Shown here: one piece after another, positions 35,001-47,300 of the stretch
Numbering within the stretch: the first letter of the stretch is position 1
Layout: the number at the start of each line of letters is the position of its first letter
Assembly (NCBI GenBank): GCA_948470475.1
Contig: OX419337.1
Span: 33,374,484 to 33,438,483, forward strand
Length of the DNA: 64,000 nucleotides
Source of the DNA: Galaxea fascicularis
Taxonomy: Eukaryota > Cnidaria > Anthozoa > Scleractinia > Euphylliidae
Direction: 5' to 3'
Translations under genes and position numbers: made by a program
The notes under the pieces: generated by a model
Database searches by the model: none
What the model was told of the DNA's origin: nothing
What the model saw: the letters and a program-made list of their open reading frames with translations, nothing else

Positions 35001-37708
35001 CTTGCTTCTGGAGCTCATCCAAAATCCAATTTGGCGCCTTTCCTACCATTTGAAGTGCCATACGAAACTCAAAATATTTTTACTTGAAATGTGATATTCA
35101 GCTGATGAATGGTACCAATTAAAAGCAGTTGCTTTTGTTAAAACTCACTTTATGGTCATTCCCCAGAAATAAAAGTCGCATTAGATTTCATTTGAAACTT
35201 TACCTGGTGGTTGTCAACGTCGTGAACATCAAAAAAATGCAACAAAGAGAGAGGGTCTGCATGCCCGTTTTCATGCTTTGAGGCTTAAGGTTATACCAAC
35301 TTTGGTAAATTGTAAGCACGGTTTATGCAGATAGCTGAAAGTGGTCTGAGACTATTATTTACAAAAACGGGACAGATCCAATGGGATAAAGGTTTTATTT
35401 TGTCAAAAGCACATCATAGTCGAAGTTTAACCTCTCAGAGGTGAAGAAAAAATGAACTAATGAAAGATTGGTTGTGTTTTTTGCATCTCTGCTTTACCAT
35501 TGAAGTTTCAATATTGTTACCATAAAGGAGATCTTCTGTGAATAATGAAAAATTGGACAATAAAAATTCTTCAGATCTGAGTATGTCATGGAGAATTGCA
35601 TTTTCTTTCAATATGGGAAACAAGAAGCATAGGTCCCCATACTCGTTTGGGAGAAAATCGCCATTGACCTATTTCTAGGAGATCAGTCCTTCACAAAACT
35701 GGCAGTGTTTTGAACATGCATGCGCTCATGCGTGCGCTGCTGATGCAACAAATTATGCGCAGTAAGGGTGAACAATGCAATTCACAGGAATTACCTTAAA
35801 TTAAAGGTGAAAATCAATCAAAAGAAGTCAAGTAAAACTTGAGGCATTTTCAGTCTCACTTCATGAGATTTCTCTGAAACTTCCAAAAAGTAACAGACTT
35901 TCTTAATTACACACCCAATGACAAAGCGGAGACTGGCTTACCACAAAAATTTATGCATCATGAGATATGCTCGCACTAAAGTGCTTATATAACCCCAAAA
36001 CATTTTTTTTTTTTTGCAAAAATGAATCTTTGTACTTGTTTGAAATGCACGGTGGCCTTTTTTCCCTTTTGTGTTTAAAATAACCCTTCCTTTTGATAAG
36101 TATCAGAACTTACGAAAACCAAGCATCGTTTCTTTCACAACCAAGTCAGAAGAGGAGCTGGTCTACTGGTATTCCTTATTTGACGTCACAATCTACTTTG
36201 CATGCATGTTTACAAAGAGTTAATGCGATGCAAATCAGTTTGTGATGTCAAATCAGGAATAGACCTATGCCCCTTCTGACTCTGTCATGAAACAAATGAT
36301 GCTCAGTTTTAAAGCCAATAAAAAGTCAAGATTTGGTGAAAAAACGAAAAAAAGCCTGCAATGCATTTAGAACAGGTGCAAAAATTAATTTGGGCTTTTA
36401 GGCACTTTGACAGGACAATATGATACCTTAAAGCACACAGACAATTTTTGCCAAGTAAAAACCATTCCTTGTACTCATAGTGGAAATGTTGTTTGACAAT
36501 AGACTTTGATGACTTGCAAACAATCTGAACTTTCAGAGAAGAGAATTAATGCTGTTATGTTTCAATTTGTCTACTAGTGTCATAACTGCTACTCTGCTGT
36601 TTTGCATTTCTTTTTGTTTATGGCAGCAATTTGAATATGGTTGAATTTCATTTATACAGCCACCTGACAAATTGTGTGCTAACAAGTCTGACAGTCTATT
36701 TTGGTAAAATAATTAGTACCATCCAGTGAAGTCACATTTGCCATTGTGATAAAAGCTTGTATTCAGAACTCAGACAAAGGAAATGACCAGGAAATTGGGT
36801 TAACAGCTTTCCTGTCACACCTGAACTGTGTTATTTCATTTGCTGAATAAAATCACATGGGGTTGTGTTTGTTGATGTTGTTCTTTGCCTGGTTAAGTAA
36901 CAAATCAAGAAAAACACAGGATCATGTTCTTACTGTGAACAGGCTTTTGAACTAGGTCACAGATTTGCGGCTCATGGTTATAACAGAACCATGTTTGTTG
37001 TAGATCTTGACCAAGCTTTGCTCGTTGTTGCATCCATATTGCAAGCTGCTGTAAGTCCATCATTTTTTTTTTTTTGAAATCTTGATTTGTTTGCATACGA
37101 TGTCGAATAAAATACATACCTCTTTTACTGCCCTCTCGGGATCGACTGTAGGATTTTGACCGGTGAGATCGTGGCGAAAAGGTTGAGTGACGGGAATAAG
37201 GGGAACTTGTGGAACCAACCGGGGATCTGTCTCTATCTCGACTGCTTTCAGAGTTACAGTTCGAATGGCTTTTCGATGAATACTTGGAGCTTGTCTGAAA
37301 TCGCAAAACAACGGAAGAGTGGCTTGTTTAAAACGTTGCTCAACAACCGATCGAGTATTACACTCGTGAAGCAATTTATGGGAAGTGTTTTGTTGTGAAA
37401 GTAAATCCCAAACTTCAACAAATGAAGTTTGGAATCCACTTCACTTGCTCAGAAATTAGCCCAAATACTAACCTGGTATGGATGATATTGACTCCGGTCA
37501 TGATACCTGTGAAAGGAAAAAGAATTCTTTTATGTTAGGAAATGAATAATAAACCAAAACCCCGAAAACCCAGCGCTCTGTGATCGACATTGTAGCGGCT
37601 ATCAGCCAGTTCATTAACAAAAAACATGGCCGCCTCGCATGACTCGATAATTGTGAATTCAACGCGTACTAACCCGTCCGCTAGCCTCGGATATTTCCTA
37701 TTACTCAT
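22753..37708 (-). CDS. WAC: WAC, WW domain-containing adaptor with coiled coil (13 coding exons)
   Basis: Assembled by eye from GT-AG splice sites and frame continuity. Exons in gene order: 37674-37708, 37473-37506, 37120-37294, 32918-33024, 30816-30919, 30118-30245, 27446-27623, 27178-27218, 25926-26443, 25081-25129, 24593-24966, 23378-23502, 22753-22828. They sum to 1,944 nt, 647 residues plus stop, with all phases matching. Start [12 protein letters not shown] resembles the known WAC start; a Ser/Arg-rich stretch follows, then the WW domain in exon 5 (W, YYYNC, SQWEKP), a charged E/R/K helix, a Pro/Gln/Ser-rich middle (exon 9), and a C-terminal conserved coiled coil (exons 11-13). Known role: nuclear adaptor that binds the RNA polymerase II tail and recruits the RNF20/40 ligase for histone H2B ubiquitination; also linked to autophagy and mTORC1 assembly. 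The weakest part is the last exon. Confidence 0.88.
23047..23146. repeat. Tetranucleotide microsatellites (AATC)n and (GTCA)n
   Basis: In the last WAC intron: repeated CAATCAAT units, a short CTGTCCGT section, then repeated CAGT units. Degenerate GAATGAAT-like repeats continue to about 23360. Confidence 0.85.
24232..24410. mobile_element. Foldback MITE in WAC intron
   Basis: Inverted ends TTTGGTTTTAT and long arms sharing GATTCTAAAAACTGACATTTTGA, about 179 bp, non-coding, in the intron between exons 11 and 12. Confidence 0.75.
25462..25883. mobile_element. MITE with CCTTAAGGCTGATTTTCAC ends
   Basis: Inverted ends (CCTTAAGGCTGATTTTCAC against CCTTAAAGGCTGGTTTTCAC) enclose subrepeats of GACTC-rich, TTTTCACTGG motifs. 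About 420 bp, in the WAC intron after exon 9. Confidence 0.65.
28037..29222. mobile_element. Long inverted-repeat element in WAC intron
   Basis: Outer arms (GTACAGTACTGCCTAGAGCTATTGACCCC against an inverse copy at about 29170-29222) and weaker matching segments inward (GCCACGGGAAAG) bound about 1.2 kb without a coding frame. Confidence 0.45.
29603..29988. mobile_element. MITE with TAATCCCAAAAT ends, copy 1
   Basis: TIRs TAATCCCAAAATG... and ...ATTTTGGGATTA; inside, a second inverted layer (CATCTGTCCCAC, GGGTCTATTCCTTAC). About 386 bp, in the WAC intron before exon 7. Related to the degraded copy at 35992-36396. Confidence 0.7.
30333..30359. repeat. Near-perfect 27-base palindrome
   Basis: Thirteen-base arms GTGCTTGTACAAT and its inverse around a single central T, in a WAC intron. 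Confidence 0.6.
30412..30590. mobile_element. MITE, CAGGGGTTTCA family, diverged copy
   Basis: Left end CAGTGCTTTCAATAAG and right end TACTGAAACCCC, interior with GTCGGCTACTTTT and GCCTACTTC. It matches the copy at 31397-31564, mainly in opposite orientation, between WAC exons 5 and 6. Confidence 0.5.
31397..31564. mobile_element. MITE with CAGGGGTTTCA ends and AATATG duplication
   Basis: Exact 11-bp inverted ends, 168 bp long, flanked by AATATG at 31391-31396 and 31565-31570. Interior rich in GGCGGCAACGCC-like tracts, non-coding. Confidence 0.75.
31660..32168. mobile_element. TIR element with 80-bp arms and a small internal frame
   Basis: Arms sharing GTGGACACGTGACAG and CCAAACATTTGAAGTTT are inverted at the two ends of about 510 bp. 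Between them a 47-codon frame starting [13 protein letters not shown] (31766-31909) stands out and may be the start of a degraded transposase; no domain can be named. In the WAC intron between exons 4 and 5. Confidence 0.6.
33025..37119. other. Large WAC intron between exons 3 and 4
   Basis: About 4.1 kb. Apart from the MITE at 35992-36396 I see only AT-rich sequence and short frames (e.g. 33696-33929 minus) with no recognised domain. Confidence 0.6.
35992..36396. mobile_element. MITE, TAATCCCAAAAT family, degraded copy 2
   Basis: Shares interior GTCAAGATTTGG, GCCCCTT and GGTCTATTCC-type tracts with 29603-29988; ends ACCCCAAAAC / TTTGGGC are eroded. Confidence 0.5.
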
Positions 37709-39960
37709 CAAAACTGCCAGTGTGGCTTTTGTGGGAGGGTATGCTCCCCGAAAAAGTTAGAATTTTGGCAAAATATCGCGACGACAAGCCAAAAAGAATA
37801 TCAATCATATCGCCACACTGGTCTCAAGTCGCCATTACCGAGTCTCGCAAGCTTGCTGAGGTCATGTGATTACTGATCGACGTTTATTGTCTTATTGGCC
37901 AATCACAACGCGTGAAATGGCCAGACTTCGCCAGGCCGCTAGGTCATTGATTCATTCCACCATTGAATTGCAAAGCGGAAAATATTCTGTCTGTAATTTC
38001 GCAAGAAATTCCCGTTGTAAGATGGAAAAGCCTGTGTTCTACAGAGAAAATCAATTACCGCAGGCCAAAGAGGATGTTTTGGTTGCCGTCAGCTGATTAT
38101 GTTTGTCTGAGAACGTGAAAATGGATCAGTTTTACCGCACATGTTCCTTGCTTTGTTTGATTTGAATATGGTGTGGTTAGTATGTTATGAGTTCATTATG
38201 GTTGAATGCTGTTGACTCAGTCAGCTGTTGTACAGATGTTTGCCAAACACTTCAAAAAATGACGTTCCTCTAGCTCGGTGTGCAGCAACGAAACGTTTTG
38301 ATGTAACGTCGCGTGACTAATTATACAATTGATCTTAATTGAATTATTTCGAACAATGGTTTAGCGGGAGAAGCAGTTTAAATTCTGCTGGAAAGACTTT
38401 CCAATTACCAAAACAAGTTTTGTTTTAACTTAACGGAAAAAGATAGTGAAGTTTTTGTTTTAAGATATGGTAAGGGGAAGAGTTTACCTCATTTTGTTTA
38501 TGTCAGTTATGTGATAATTCAATCAAGGTTGTTTCATTATAGTAGTGGTAATGCCTGTAATGTCTTGGAAAAAGAACTTCATCTTAAGAACTGTGTCTGT
38601 TCAACCATTCAGATGCAGTGTATTCTGTTTTACACCTGCTAAATTCAATGTGGGCCTGTATTCGCAGGCTAAGTTCTGAGGACGGTAAAAAAAAAATAAT
38701 GGTTTTATCACTTTGGGGAGAAGGGTTTGGGCAGTGGTGAGAGCGCTTGCCTTCCACCAATGTGTCCCAGACTGAGTTTGTTGGTTCTCTACTTTTCTCC
38801 AAAAGGTATAACTCCAGGCACTCTGGTTTTCCCCTCTCTCCAAAAACCGACATTTGATTTGAGAATTTGGTTGTAAAGAATGTAAAATTGTAAATCTTGT
38901 TATTGCAGGCACATTTGATCATATTCACATATTCATTTTTTGCAGTAATTTATAGTATATGCTCACAATAGACCATAATTTTGGCTATGGTATAGTTGTG
39001 TTACTTTGAATAGTCAATTTGAGAACTTGAAGGTCCCCAGACCACCATTTTAGTCGACGACTCCAGGACTTGGGCATATTATTATACCTAAATACATGGC
39101 TAATACCTTGTATGTGAAATTTTAAGTACATTTATATTGTGCGTTTTTCTTTTCACATACAGTTCTGTTGTGCCTACTTTATCCTGTTTTTGTATCTTGT
39201 AGAGCTGTATGAACTATTTTTTTTGCTATTGACACAAAAAATAATTATGTGTGAACAAACAAAGATCATTTTTTCCATTTGAAACAACTTTCATGTCATC
39301 TTGATTAAAAATCACATCTTTATCAACTTTACCAGACATAACAGAAATGGGCCAGTTTCGTGTAGTTCAAGACCCTTCACAGCTTGGACCAGATGTAGTT
39401 GTCAATCATGATTTGCATTTGTTTATGTCTTGAGAAATTATTGATTAAATGTGCAAACTGACTTACTTGGTGCTAATAATTTTATTAATACTACGAAAAT
39501 GTTTAATCCATCCATGCCCTCTTTAAACTGGAATTGTTAGTGCTGAAGTTATTTTCTAAGCTGGTTAACAGAACAAAATTCCCTCAGTTCACATGTTACC
39601 CAGGCGTGCATTTCTCAAAACCCCAAAACTTTTTGGGCCTATATCGAGTGCCATAATTAATTTCCTAAGTATCGTGAAAAGGAGATGTTTCCAGGCATGA
39701 AATTTTGCAACAAATTTGCCCTTTTGTATCTCAAAATCATAGTAAAACACCAGTTTTCAAGAATAAGAAGGTCATATAAAATATTGTCAGAAATGGCTTT
39801 TTGGGCCTGTAAAGTTTTCGGGACTTTTAAAAAACAAGACCTGGCCTCTTAAGGTCCATATAAGTTCTTACTTTTGGAGTTATGAACCATGATTTAAGCA
39901 AGGCAAATTGCTGGCACAGAGCTGGTACATGCAGATGGGTGAGATGGACAAAAATCTGAG
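37709..39960. other. Intergenic between divergent WAC and dynein genes
   Basis: Presumably contains the WAC promoter just right of 37708; no TATA box is visible. A SINE fragment (38724-38857) and a MITE with CAAAACCCCAAAACTTT-like ends (about 39612-39830) lie here. No coding gene recognised. Confidence 0.5.
38724..38857 (+). mobile_element. tRNA-SINE fragment with internal deletion
   Basis: Begins GTTTGGGCAGTGGTGAGAGC (A-box like) and continues with GTTTGTTGGTTCTCTAC and TTTTCCCCTCTC. The B box region is missing. A related head piece occurs at 58735-58775. Confidence 0.5.
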
Positions 39961-39968
39961 GACGTATA

Positions 39969-41012
39969 CAAAACGTAGAGCCCCGGTCCATGGACCACCT
40001 CTGTGGACCCAGTCCATGGACCACCCCTGTGGACCTTGTCCATGGACCACCCCTGTGGACCACCTCTGATTTTTATTTAGCTGGATTTTACTAAAATTTG
40101 GAATTGGGTGCCACTAACAGCCGAATTTACTCTTCGTTCTGAGCTTATGATAAAATCCAGTTTTTACTCAGTGGAGCTGGAGACAAAATCCATGTGCTTT
40201 GAATTCCATACAAGAAAATGTTACAGGCCATGTTAACACCAATATCGAGGAGTAGAAAAATACTGAGGGGGTGGGGGGAGGGGGTACATGATGTTTCTCC
40301 CCAGGCTTCCTTCGGTCGCTCTTCTTCTTACCCTGGGAACAAGGTTGCTTAATATGCAAGATGGCGGCCTTTTAAAATAAAATGACACCCTTCTCAAAAT
40401 AATCATGCTTATACAGTGAACGCAAGATGACATGCTTTCAGCCAGTAAGGCATTTTAGTAAGTCTGAAAGACGCAACGGACAGAAAAGATTGGTTTCAGT
40501 GGTTTCCATTTGATATGATATTCTTTCAGGTCGAAAACGTCATCACGAGTACTGTGAAAGTAACATTGGTCATTTATTAGTGCTGAATTTAGTTTTGTGG
40601 CTTTATTGTAGTTCTGTTTATTAAATAGACCTTTTTACCGATATGGCGGCCATCTTGAATTCCGAGGAAATTATGGGATACCCAGGGGGCAGATGAGAAA
40701 TAATTATAAAGAATACTGACTGGCGTGATAACTTTTAACAATATTTTTTCACTAACCATAGAAACCACTGCCAAATACCGTGACAGAAAGATGTAACGGT
40801 TGTAATATTTGTTTTGGAATATGATGAGAGATAAGCAGTAAAAATTTATCCTGAAAGTTGTGTATACGATACATTTTGTAGCGATTGTCCCCTCGGCAGC
40901 CCATAATTTCTTGGTCAAAACAATAGAATTCAAGATGGCCGCCGTATCGGTAAAAAGGTCTATTAGGGATGGTCTACAGGGTTGGTCCATGGACAGGGGG
41001 TCCATGTTTTGT
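39969..41012. mobile_element. Inverted-end element with GTCCATGGACCAC subrepeats
   Basis: Ends ACAAAACGTAGAGCCCC and the inverse of ACAAAACATGGACCCCC. Three about 27-bp tandem copies of a TCCATGGACCACCCCTGTGG-like unit lie just inside the left end (39988-40068). A second MITE is nested within. Confidence 0.5.
40624..40964. mobile_element. MITE with AATAGACCTTTTTACCGAT ends
   Basis: Nearly 40-bp inverted ends (AATAGACCTTTTTACCGAT..GGCGGCCATCTTGAATTC), 341 bp, non-coding, nested in the larger element at 39969-41012. Confidence 0.75.
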
Positions 41013-41247
41013 ATGATTTGACTTCCCTCTCAAAGTTTTATATCGGAAACGAGGATGCAGGCAATGACCAATGACACAGGGCTTCATATCGAGAAGCGGG
41101 ACTTCTGAATAAACCAATGAGAGACCTCGTAAGAAATGAAATCTACTACAGCCTTTTGCAGCCAGAAAAGGCGACGAGGGCAATCGTAAACAAGAGAATT
41201 TTATCAACTCCAAGGAAGTCGTTTTCCAGGACTAATCTCCCGGAAAA

Positions 41248-41307
41248 ATGGACGACATCAAAACTTGTTGGAAAAGTTTAAGGAGGTTGTCAGGACAGCG
41301 TTGTTGA
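41248..41307 (+). promoter_or_regulatory. Possible upstream ORF in the dynein leader
   Basis: ATG at 41248 opens a 19-codon frame ending 10 bases before the proposed dynein start at 41317. If the transcript begins further upstream this could dampen translation. Transcript start unknown. Confidence 0.3.
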
Positions 41308-41316
41308 TAGGACCAA

Positions 41317-44300
41317 ATGGACGATCCAGACGAAACAAACCCTGTCGTCCCGCACAACTCTGAAGTGGACTGTCGTGCTTCTCCAACAGGAATAACAGGA
41401 TTCTCTCGAAGAGAGCGCAGAAATGACCCAATTTCCTGGCAAAATCAACCCCCAAAAAGCAAAATCAGCGATGGAAGAGCGGCGATCGACTCCTTAAAAT
41501 CGCGTCTGTATGACAGGCCTGAAAACTCGGAGGTTTTTAGAGCAATTCTTCGACCTGCTCCGCCGTCTGTGGGGAAATCTGCTCTGGTAAGGACGTAAAA
41601 GTAAGAAATGTCTAGTTCGTAACAGAAGAGACTCTCAGTTAAACGCCTCGCGAATTTTGTTAACACGAGGTAAACTTCAAGAAAATTAACATCAGAACTG
41701 AAGAGGGAAGAGACGGATAAATGATCGATGTCATGGAAACGTCAGACGCCAAATTCCTGGCCTCATTACATAATTTGCTACAAGTGTCCGCTATCGGGCA
41801 GTAAAATGGCAGTATTCGCTCGACCCAGCCTCTTCAAAGGAATACAAACACGAAGGGCGGGATCGATGGTGAATAATATGATTCTGACAAAACGTCCTCC
41901 ACTGTCTTGATTCAGTGTTGGTAGAGCCTCATGAGGGATCAGTTGGCTTGCCAGTTCAGTTGAAAAGTTTATATAGTGCAAATCTACCCAGTTTATTAGC
42001 TAAAATTATAACTAAAACGCTTGGGTATGTGTGCATTCGTAGGTTTATTTTAAGGGAGCTTTATTTCCTATCCCTTAACTTCCAGCTTCTTGTACTTGTA
42101 CTGTGATGGACCAATACATAAATACAGTATTTCAGAAAGTTTTCTGCACAGCTCCCTACATTAATAATATGCATGCATCACTTTCATGCTAACCCTGTTC
42201 CAAAAGCGAATAGAGTTTGAGTCACAAAACGAATGTATAATATTAATGTAGGGAAATATGGGCAAATCTTTCTAGTATTACTCTTTATTATGCAGTTGAT
42301 GCTACAGTAAAAATAATTTCCTATGATAGATGAACATGGTTTGGTCATTTTTTGACATCATGAATTTCTATAGCAACAGTATAACCCGTTCAAAAACACA
42401 TCCCTAATTCTAGATTATTAATGCTCTAAAAGGAGCTTGTGGCCTCTGTTAGTACATGTAGAATTGTGACCAACATGTAAAGAATTAGACAACTTATAAT
42501 ATTCGCAGATTTGGAAGCTTACATTTATACCAGTCAAGAGTCTCCTGGCATCTTGTGAGTGGGTGGTAACTTTCATTTGAGGAGTACTGTAGCTGATCAA
42601 ACAAACAACCCAGCCAACCAATCAATGATACTGTTTTATTTTAACTTTTGTACATTAACTTTGGTTGTGTGTTACATCCAATTTGAAGTTTGTAAATGCA
42701 TTTTAGTGTTTTGTCATTATTGATTATCTGTCAGTGATCTGATTGTTTTATTACTGGTACTAATTTGCTAGTTGAACTGACTGTTCCAGATAAGACAGAT
42801 AATTCTCATATCAAAAACCTGAGAAAGCTGGCTTCATGATCCAAACAATGTACCTACACTGTACCTGAGTGATTAAGTTAAGAATACTTGCAAAGACCCA
42901 TGCCTATTGACCACCTCCTTGATCCCCTAATCTTTGAAAGCTACATGTATCTAGAATACTGATAAAGTAACTTTTGTAAGCTCCCAAATTAACATGCATA
43001 CATGTGTCTGCCCCTTTAGGTTCTCTGTATGTAATAATTTATTGGTAAATGGTATTTTTTTAATGATAGACAAAAAATCACAACATTTCCTTTTTCTGCT
43101 TTTTTGCTTCAGTTATTGGGTTCAAGTCATGCACCAGACCAAAAACAAAGGTCTTAAAATAAAAACAAATAATAATTGGTAAGATCATGCTGGCTGTGTG
43201 CTCACACCTTGGTACCACAATCATTGCATTTCATATTTAACCCTTTAGACTTTAAGAATGATCAGTATCAAATTTCTTGTGATATCAATGCTTTATAAAA
43301 CAGAGTGGTCACTGGAATTAAGGACAGGATTACACAAGATGAATTTGCTTGATTTCTTAATAATTTCTCCCTACTACTTCTATAGGAACTGTGTAGTGGC
43401 AACAAATGAGAATTTAGATGTTGATCTTAGGGTTTAAAGGATGCTGGTCAACCTTTTGGCCTAAAAGAATGAATTAATTTGAACAGGTCACTCCTCATCC
43501 TCCTGTGAAGAGTGGTCCCAGGTCAACAATGGGGAACTACAGGACCACCCTGTTCAGAAGAGACTTCAACAGGTTACAGGCACAGAGAAACCAAGGCTTC
43601 CCCAAGGAACCAGTCTCAGTGAAACAAGGAACCTCTCAATTTGAGAAGGAAACAATTTCAAAACCATTACTAGATGCATTGGAGCTGGACTCACAGCAAG
43701 TGACTTCGTCCAATGATTATGTTCCTTTAGAAAGTGGACCTACTGTAACTGACGGTTTGGCAAATGGTGATTTGGAACAGACTAGTATGTTGTCTGATGA
43801 TGGAGGACTAGTTAGCCAGGTACTTGCATACACAATTTGTACAAAAGTCATGCTACTGGACTGATAATTGCTTAAACATTGTACAGCATACAGTAGTAAT
43901 TCCCTATTTAGTGAGGGACAATTAAGGGCTCTGGGCAAGAAATTCCATTTGGGTTTTGACTGGTTCATGTTTTTGGGTTTCTGAAAAGAAGCTGAAGCTT
44001 TGCATTGAGACTTCATAAACCTTGCTCTGTGTAACTTTTTGAGCTGGTGTCTGCTCCTTTTTTAAGACACAAAAGAAAAGTTTGTTTGTCAATGACCTCA
44101 GTGAACTGACATACAGCTGTAAGCTGCTGATTGTTTGCTCCAACAGACTAATTTGCTAATTAGATTGCAACTCTCTGTGTTACCCAGGAGCCCTTTGATT
44201 GTTGTCTATATATAAAGGACATAGGAGGTGAGAAAAAAGAATGGAAAGGAGATTGGAAGACAGGGAAAAAGGAAGGAAGGAAGAAAAGATGAAACACTGA

Positions 44301-47300
44301 AAAAATGATTGAAGTTCTGTACTTAAACAAAGAAATTGTGAATGGAGGGACGGAAGAAAGAAAAAAAAGAAAAACGATTTTGTTTAACCTTGAATTACAT
44401 GTAATTTGCACTGTTTGAAAATTATTAATTGATCTTGAGTCTCTTTCCATATGTTGCAGGCATCATCAGTTAAATCCCTTGGCAAAGCCAGTGAGGAAGG
44501 CAGGTCTTTTGCAACAAGTGAAACCACACACAGCAGGCCTAACTCACTTAAATCCAGAGTTTCATCAGCTCGTTCTGGTCCTCCTTTATCCACAAGCAAA
44601 AGAGCTGACATGAATGGGAACATGACAAAACATTCATCTCAACGTGTTCCTGGTGCTGACGATGAGTTCATTGGTCTCGACATCGCAGATGTCATCAAAA
44701 AGCTGCGTCACAGGTTAAATATGAGTACCGATCTGGAGGCAATTGCTATTGGTTTGGATCCAGATGAAGATGAGAACAATATTAACAGACTGTATATTAA
44801 AGAGGATGATGGAAAATTCTTATACTGCCTGCCAAAGAATCGAAGTGTGAGAGGGGCACAGTATAACCCCTATGATTTAACATGTGTAGGATCAAAGGAA
44901 GCCCAAGCAGCTGCACAGTATTTCACCATTACTGCCTCTGCTGTTACTCAGGTATGACTGGTACATGGTGCTACATGACTTACACTGTAATAATAAATAG
45001 GTCATATTCGTATTCTCTGTATTGACCTGGATCTAGCATGAAGTGGAGGCTCGTGCGGGGGAATCTTTTCATATATTATAAATGTATTCCCCTGCAAGAG
45101 CCTCCACTTCATGCTAGATCCAGTTCAATACCGAGAATACGAATATGGCCTATTGAGATGTACATGTAAGTTGGGAAAAGGGATGTATATCAGAATTTTG
45201 TCTCAAGATCCAAAAATCCCCCAAAACATTTATGTGGTATAAATTTAATTTAATTTTTTAACCTAGGTTGAATCTCAATTCCCTTTGTCTCCTAACCCTA
45301 ATTATGAATAATTAGGGTCAGGAGAGAAAGGAAATTGATTCTCAACCTAGGTTAAAAAAATAATTTTTACCTGAATTTAATTGTGACCTACAACATATAC
45401 AAATTGGAGCAGGTATTGACTATACCAGTGAAGAATCTTAAACATAACAGCAAACTGAACTGAGCTGAACTGACTGAAAGTTAAGCCAGTATTGGTAAAT
45501 GGGGGCATTGGATGTACATTTTTCAAGTGTGAGAGAATGCCAATGATTACAATTTTCTCTTTTATTTTAACCAAGGAACCAAGGGAATATTTTGCTTCAA
45601 ATTTAAAAGACAACCAGTCATTGACTGTGATTTCACCAACATTAGTTTGGCATACCTCTTGGGACAGTAGATTTTTAATGCTTACTGGATTGTGTGTTTC
45701 TAAAGAAGGGTCTTTTCTCTCCATGTTCCGTGTCTGAAAATGTGTGGCAAAAATTCTCCACTAAATACCTTTCTTTGTTGTAGTAGTCACTTTAAAAACC
45801 CTTTTATGACCTCTGTTAACAATCTGTATGTCAAAGAGACTGATCCTCTTTCAGGTTCGAGAGGGATTTGATTCAGATCTTACTCCACTGAAGAGGTGGC
45901 TGTTTGAGAGGAAAATGTTCAGCATTATATTTGCTCTACCAACCTTTGCCAGGTTCAGGTGGGGTTTGACTTAAAGTAGCATAATATAGACCTTATCATG
46001 GTTTAAGACACCACCTTGGCAGGTAGGCAAAGCATTGGGACTTCACACTCTTTGTATGGGGATCTGATGCAAGGCTGCCGCCTAAGAAAATTTTAAGGGG
46101 GCCCTTGGAGCTAAACGCTGAGAACACAGGAGCCCAACATATGAACTGAAAAGTGTTGCCGTGAAAAATTAAGGCACCCAGAGCTATTCTTTGAGTGCCC
46201 CAGGCTACCGGGCTCCTGTTATAGGCAAAAGCCTTCTGATGTCAAGTAATTGTCGTAAAATGTTAGCTCTGAAAAATTTATGACCTGCAAATTGTTACAG
46301 GGCAGACGATTATACTTGCCAATTTTTATGTACAAACTTTTTCTGGTAGCATTTTAAATTTTTCTATAATTTGTCTGTAATTCTTTCCTTCAGGCTGGAA
46401 AAATTGCAGGAAAAAATTACAGTCGAATCTATGGAAAAATTCGAAAAGCCAGAGAATATTTTCTGGCATGGCTAAATCTCTCAAAGTTTGTCAGTGAAAC
46501 CCTTTACCTAGTACCATAAATTAGCAATATCATTCATTTTTTTGTCAAGGAACAGCTGCTTCATGAATTTTTTGACAACCGATTCTCATGCAAGCACTAT
46601 TATTTCTGCTGCGTTTGCCCACCCATCAAGATGGCGTCTTAAGCTGTGATGAGGGGTTATTACCATTTACACGAAAAACCTGGAAATTCTGGTTGGAAAA
46701 CCAAATGGTACAGCTGTACATACCATTCCTAATGTGGAACGTTTCAGAAATTATGAGTCACCGGGTCAATCAATGTACTTTATCATTTTTGAGCTTTCCA
46801 GCTCAGAATCCGTGTACAGTGGTCAATTTGCATTATCAACTCCGCTCATACAACCAAATTCTTGGTACAACCACCCCCCCCCCCCCCCAAACCCTCTATT
46901 CATTTTATGATTTATCCATTTTGTGTTTCTCCCGGAACAAACCGCCCAAGGTCGATAGGCACTAGTGGAGGTTGACGAGTCAACGAATCGAGTTTCTTTC
47001 GCACAAATCAACAAGGGTACTGTTGCTCCTCTTGGATGTGATGTTACATACTTTTGTCCATCGCAAGATATTCAGCAAGAAATGACAAGCAGCGCCTTCC
47101 TTTTGCGTGGAAACACCGGTCGTTCCGGTGGGACAACAAATGGAACAGTCCTTCCCTGTGGAAATTTATCGGAAAAAAAGGAATACCTTCAGATGGATTC
47201 CCTATTTTCTCGTTTTTACCTAAATGACCAGAATGTCGCTGAACCATTTGCCTCAGCACACTAGAACCACACTTGAACCACATATAATTGTGTGGTTTGT

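Noticed and set aside
37627..37761. Plus-strand frame starting MAASHDS opposite WAC exon 1
   Set aside because: Short, overlaps the WAC first exon in antisense, and has no domain.
46588..46965. 125-codon plus-strand frame in dynein intron 4
   Set aside because: Contains repeat-like sequence (GGAAATTCTGGTTGGAAAACC) and a long C run; no conserved domain, no splice context joining it to dynein exons.
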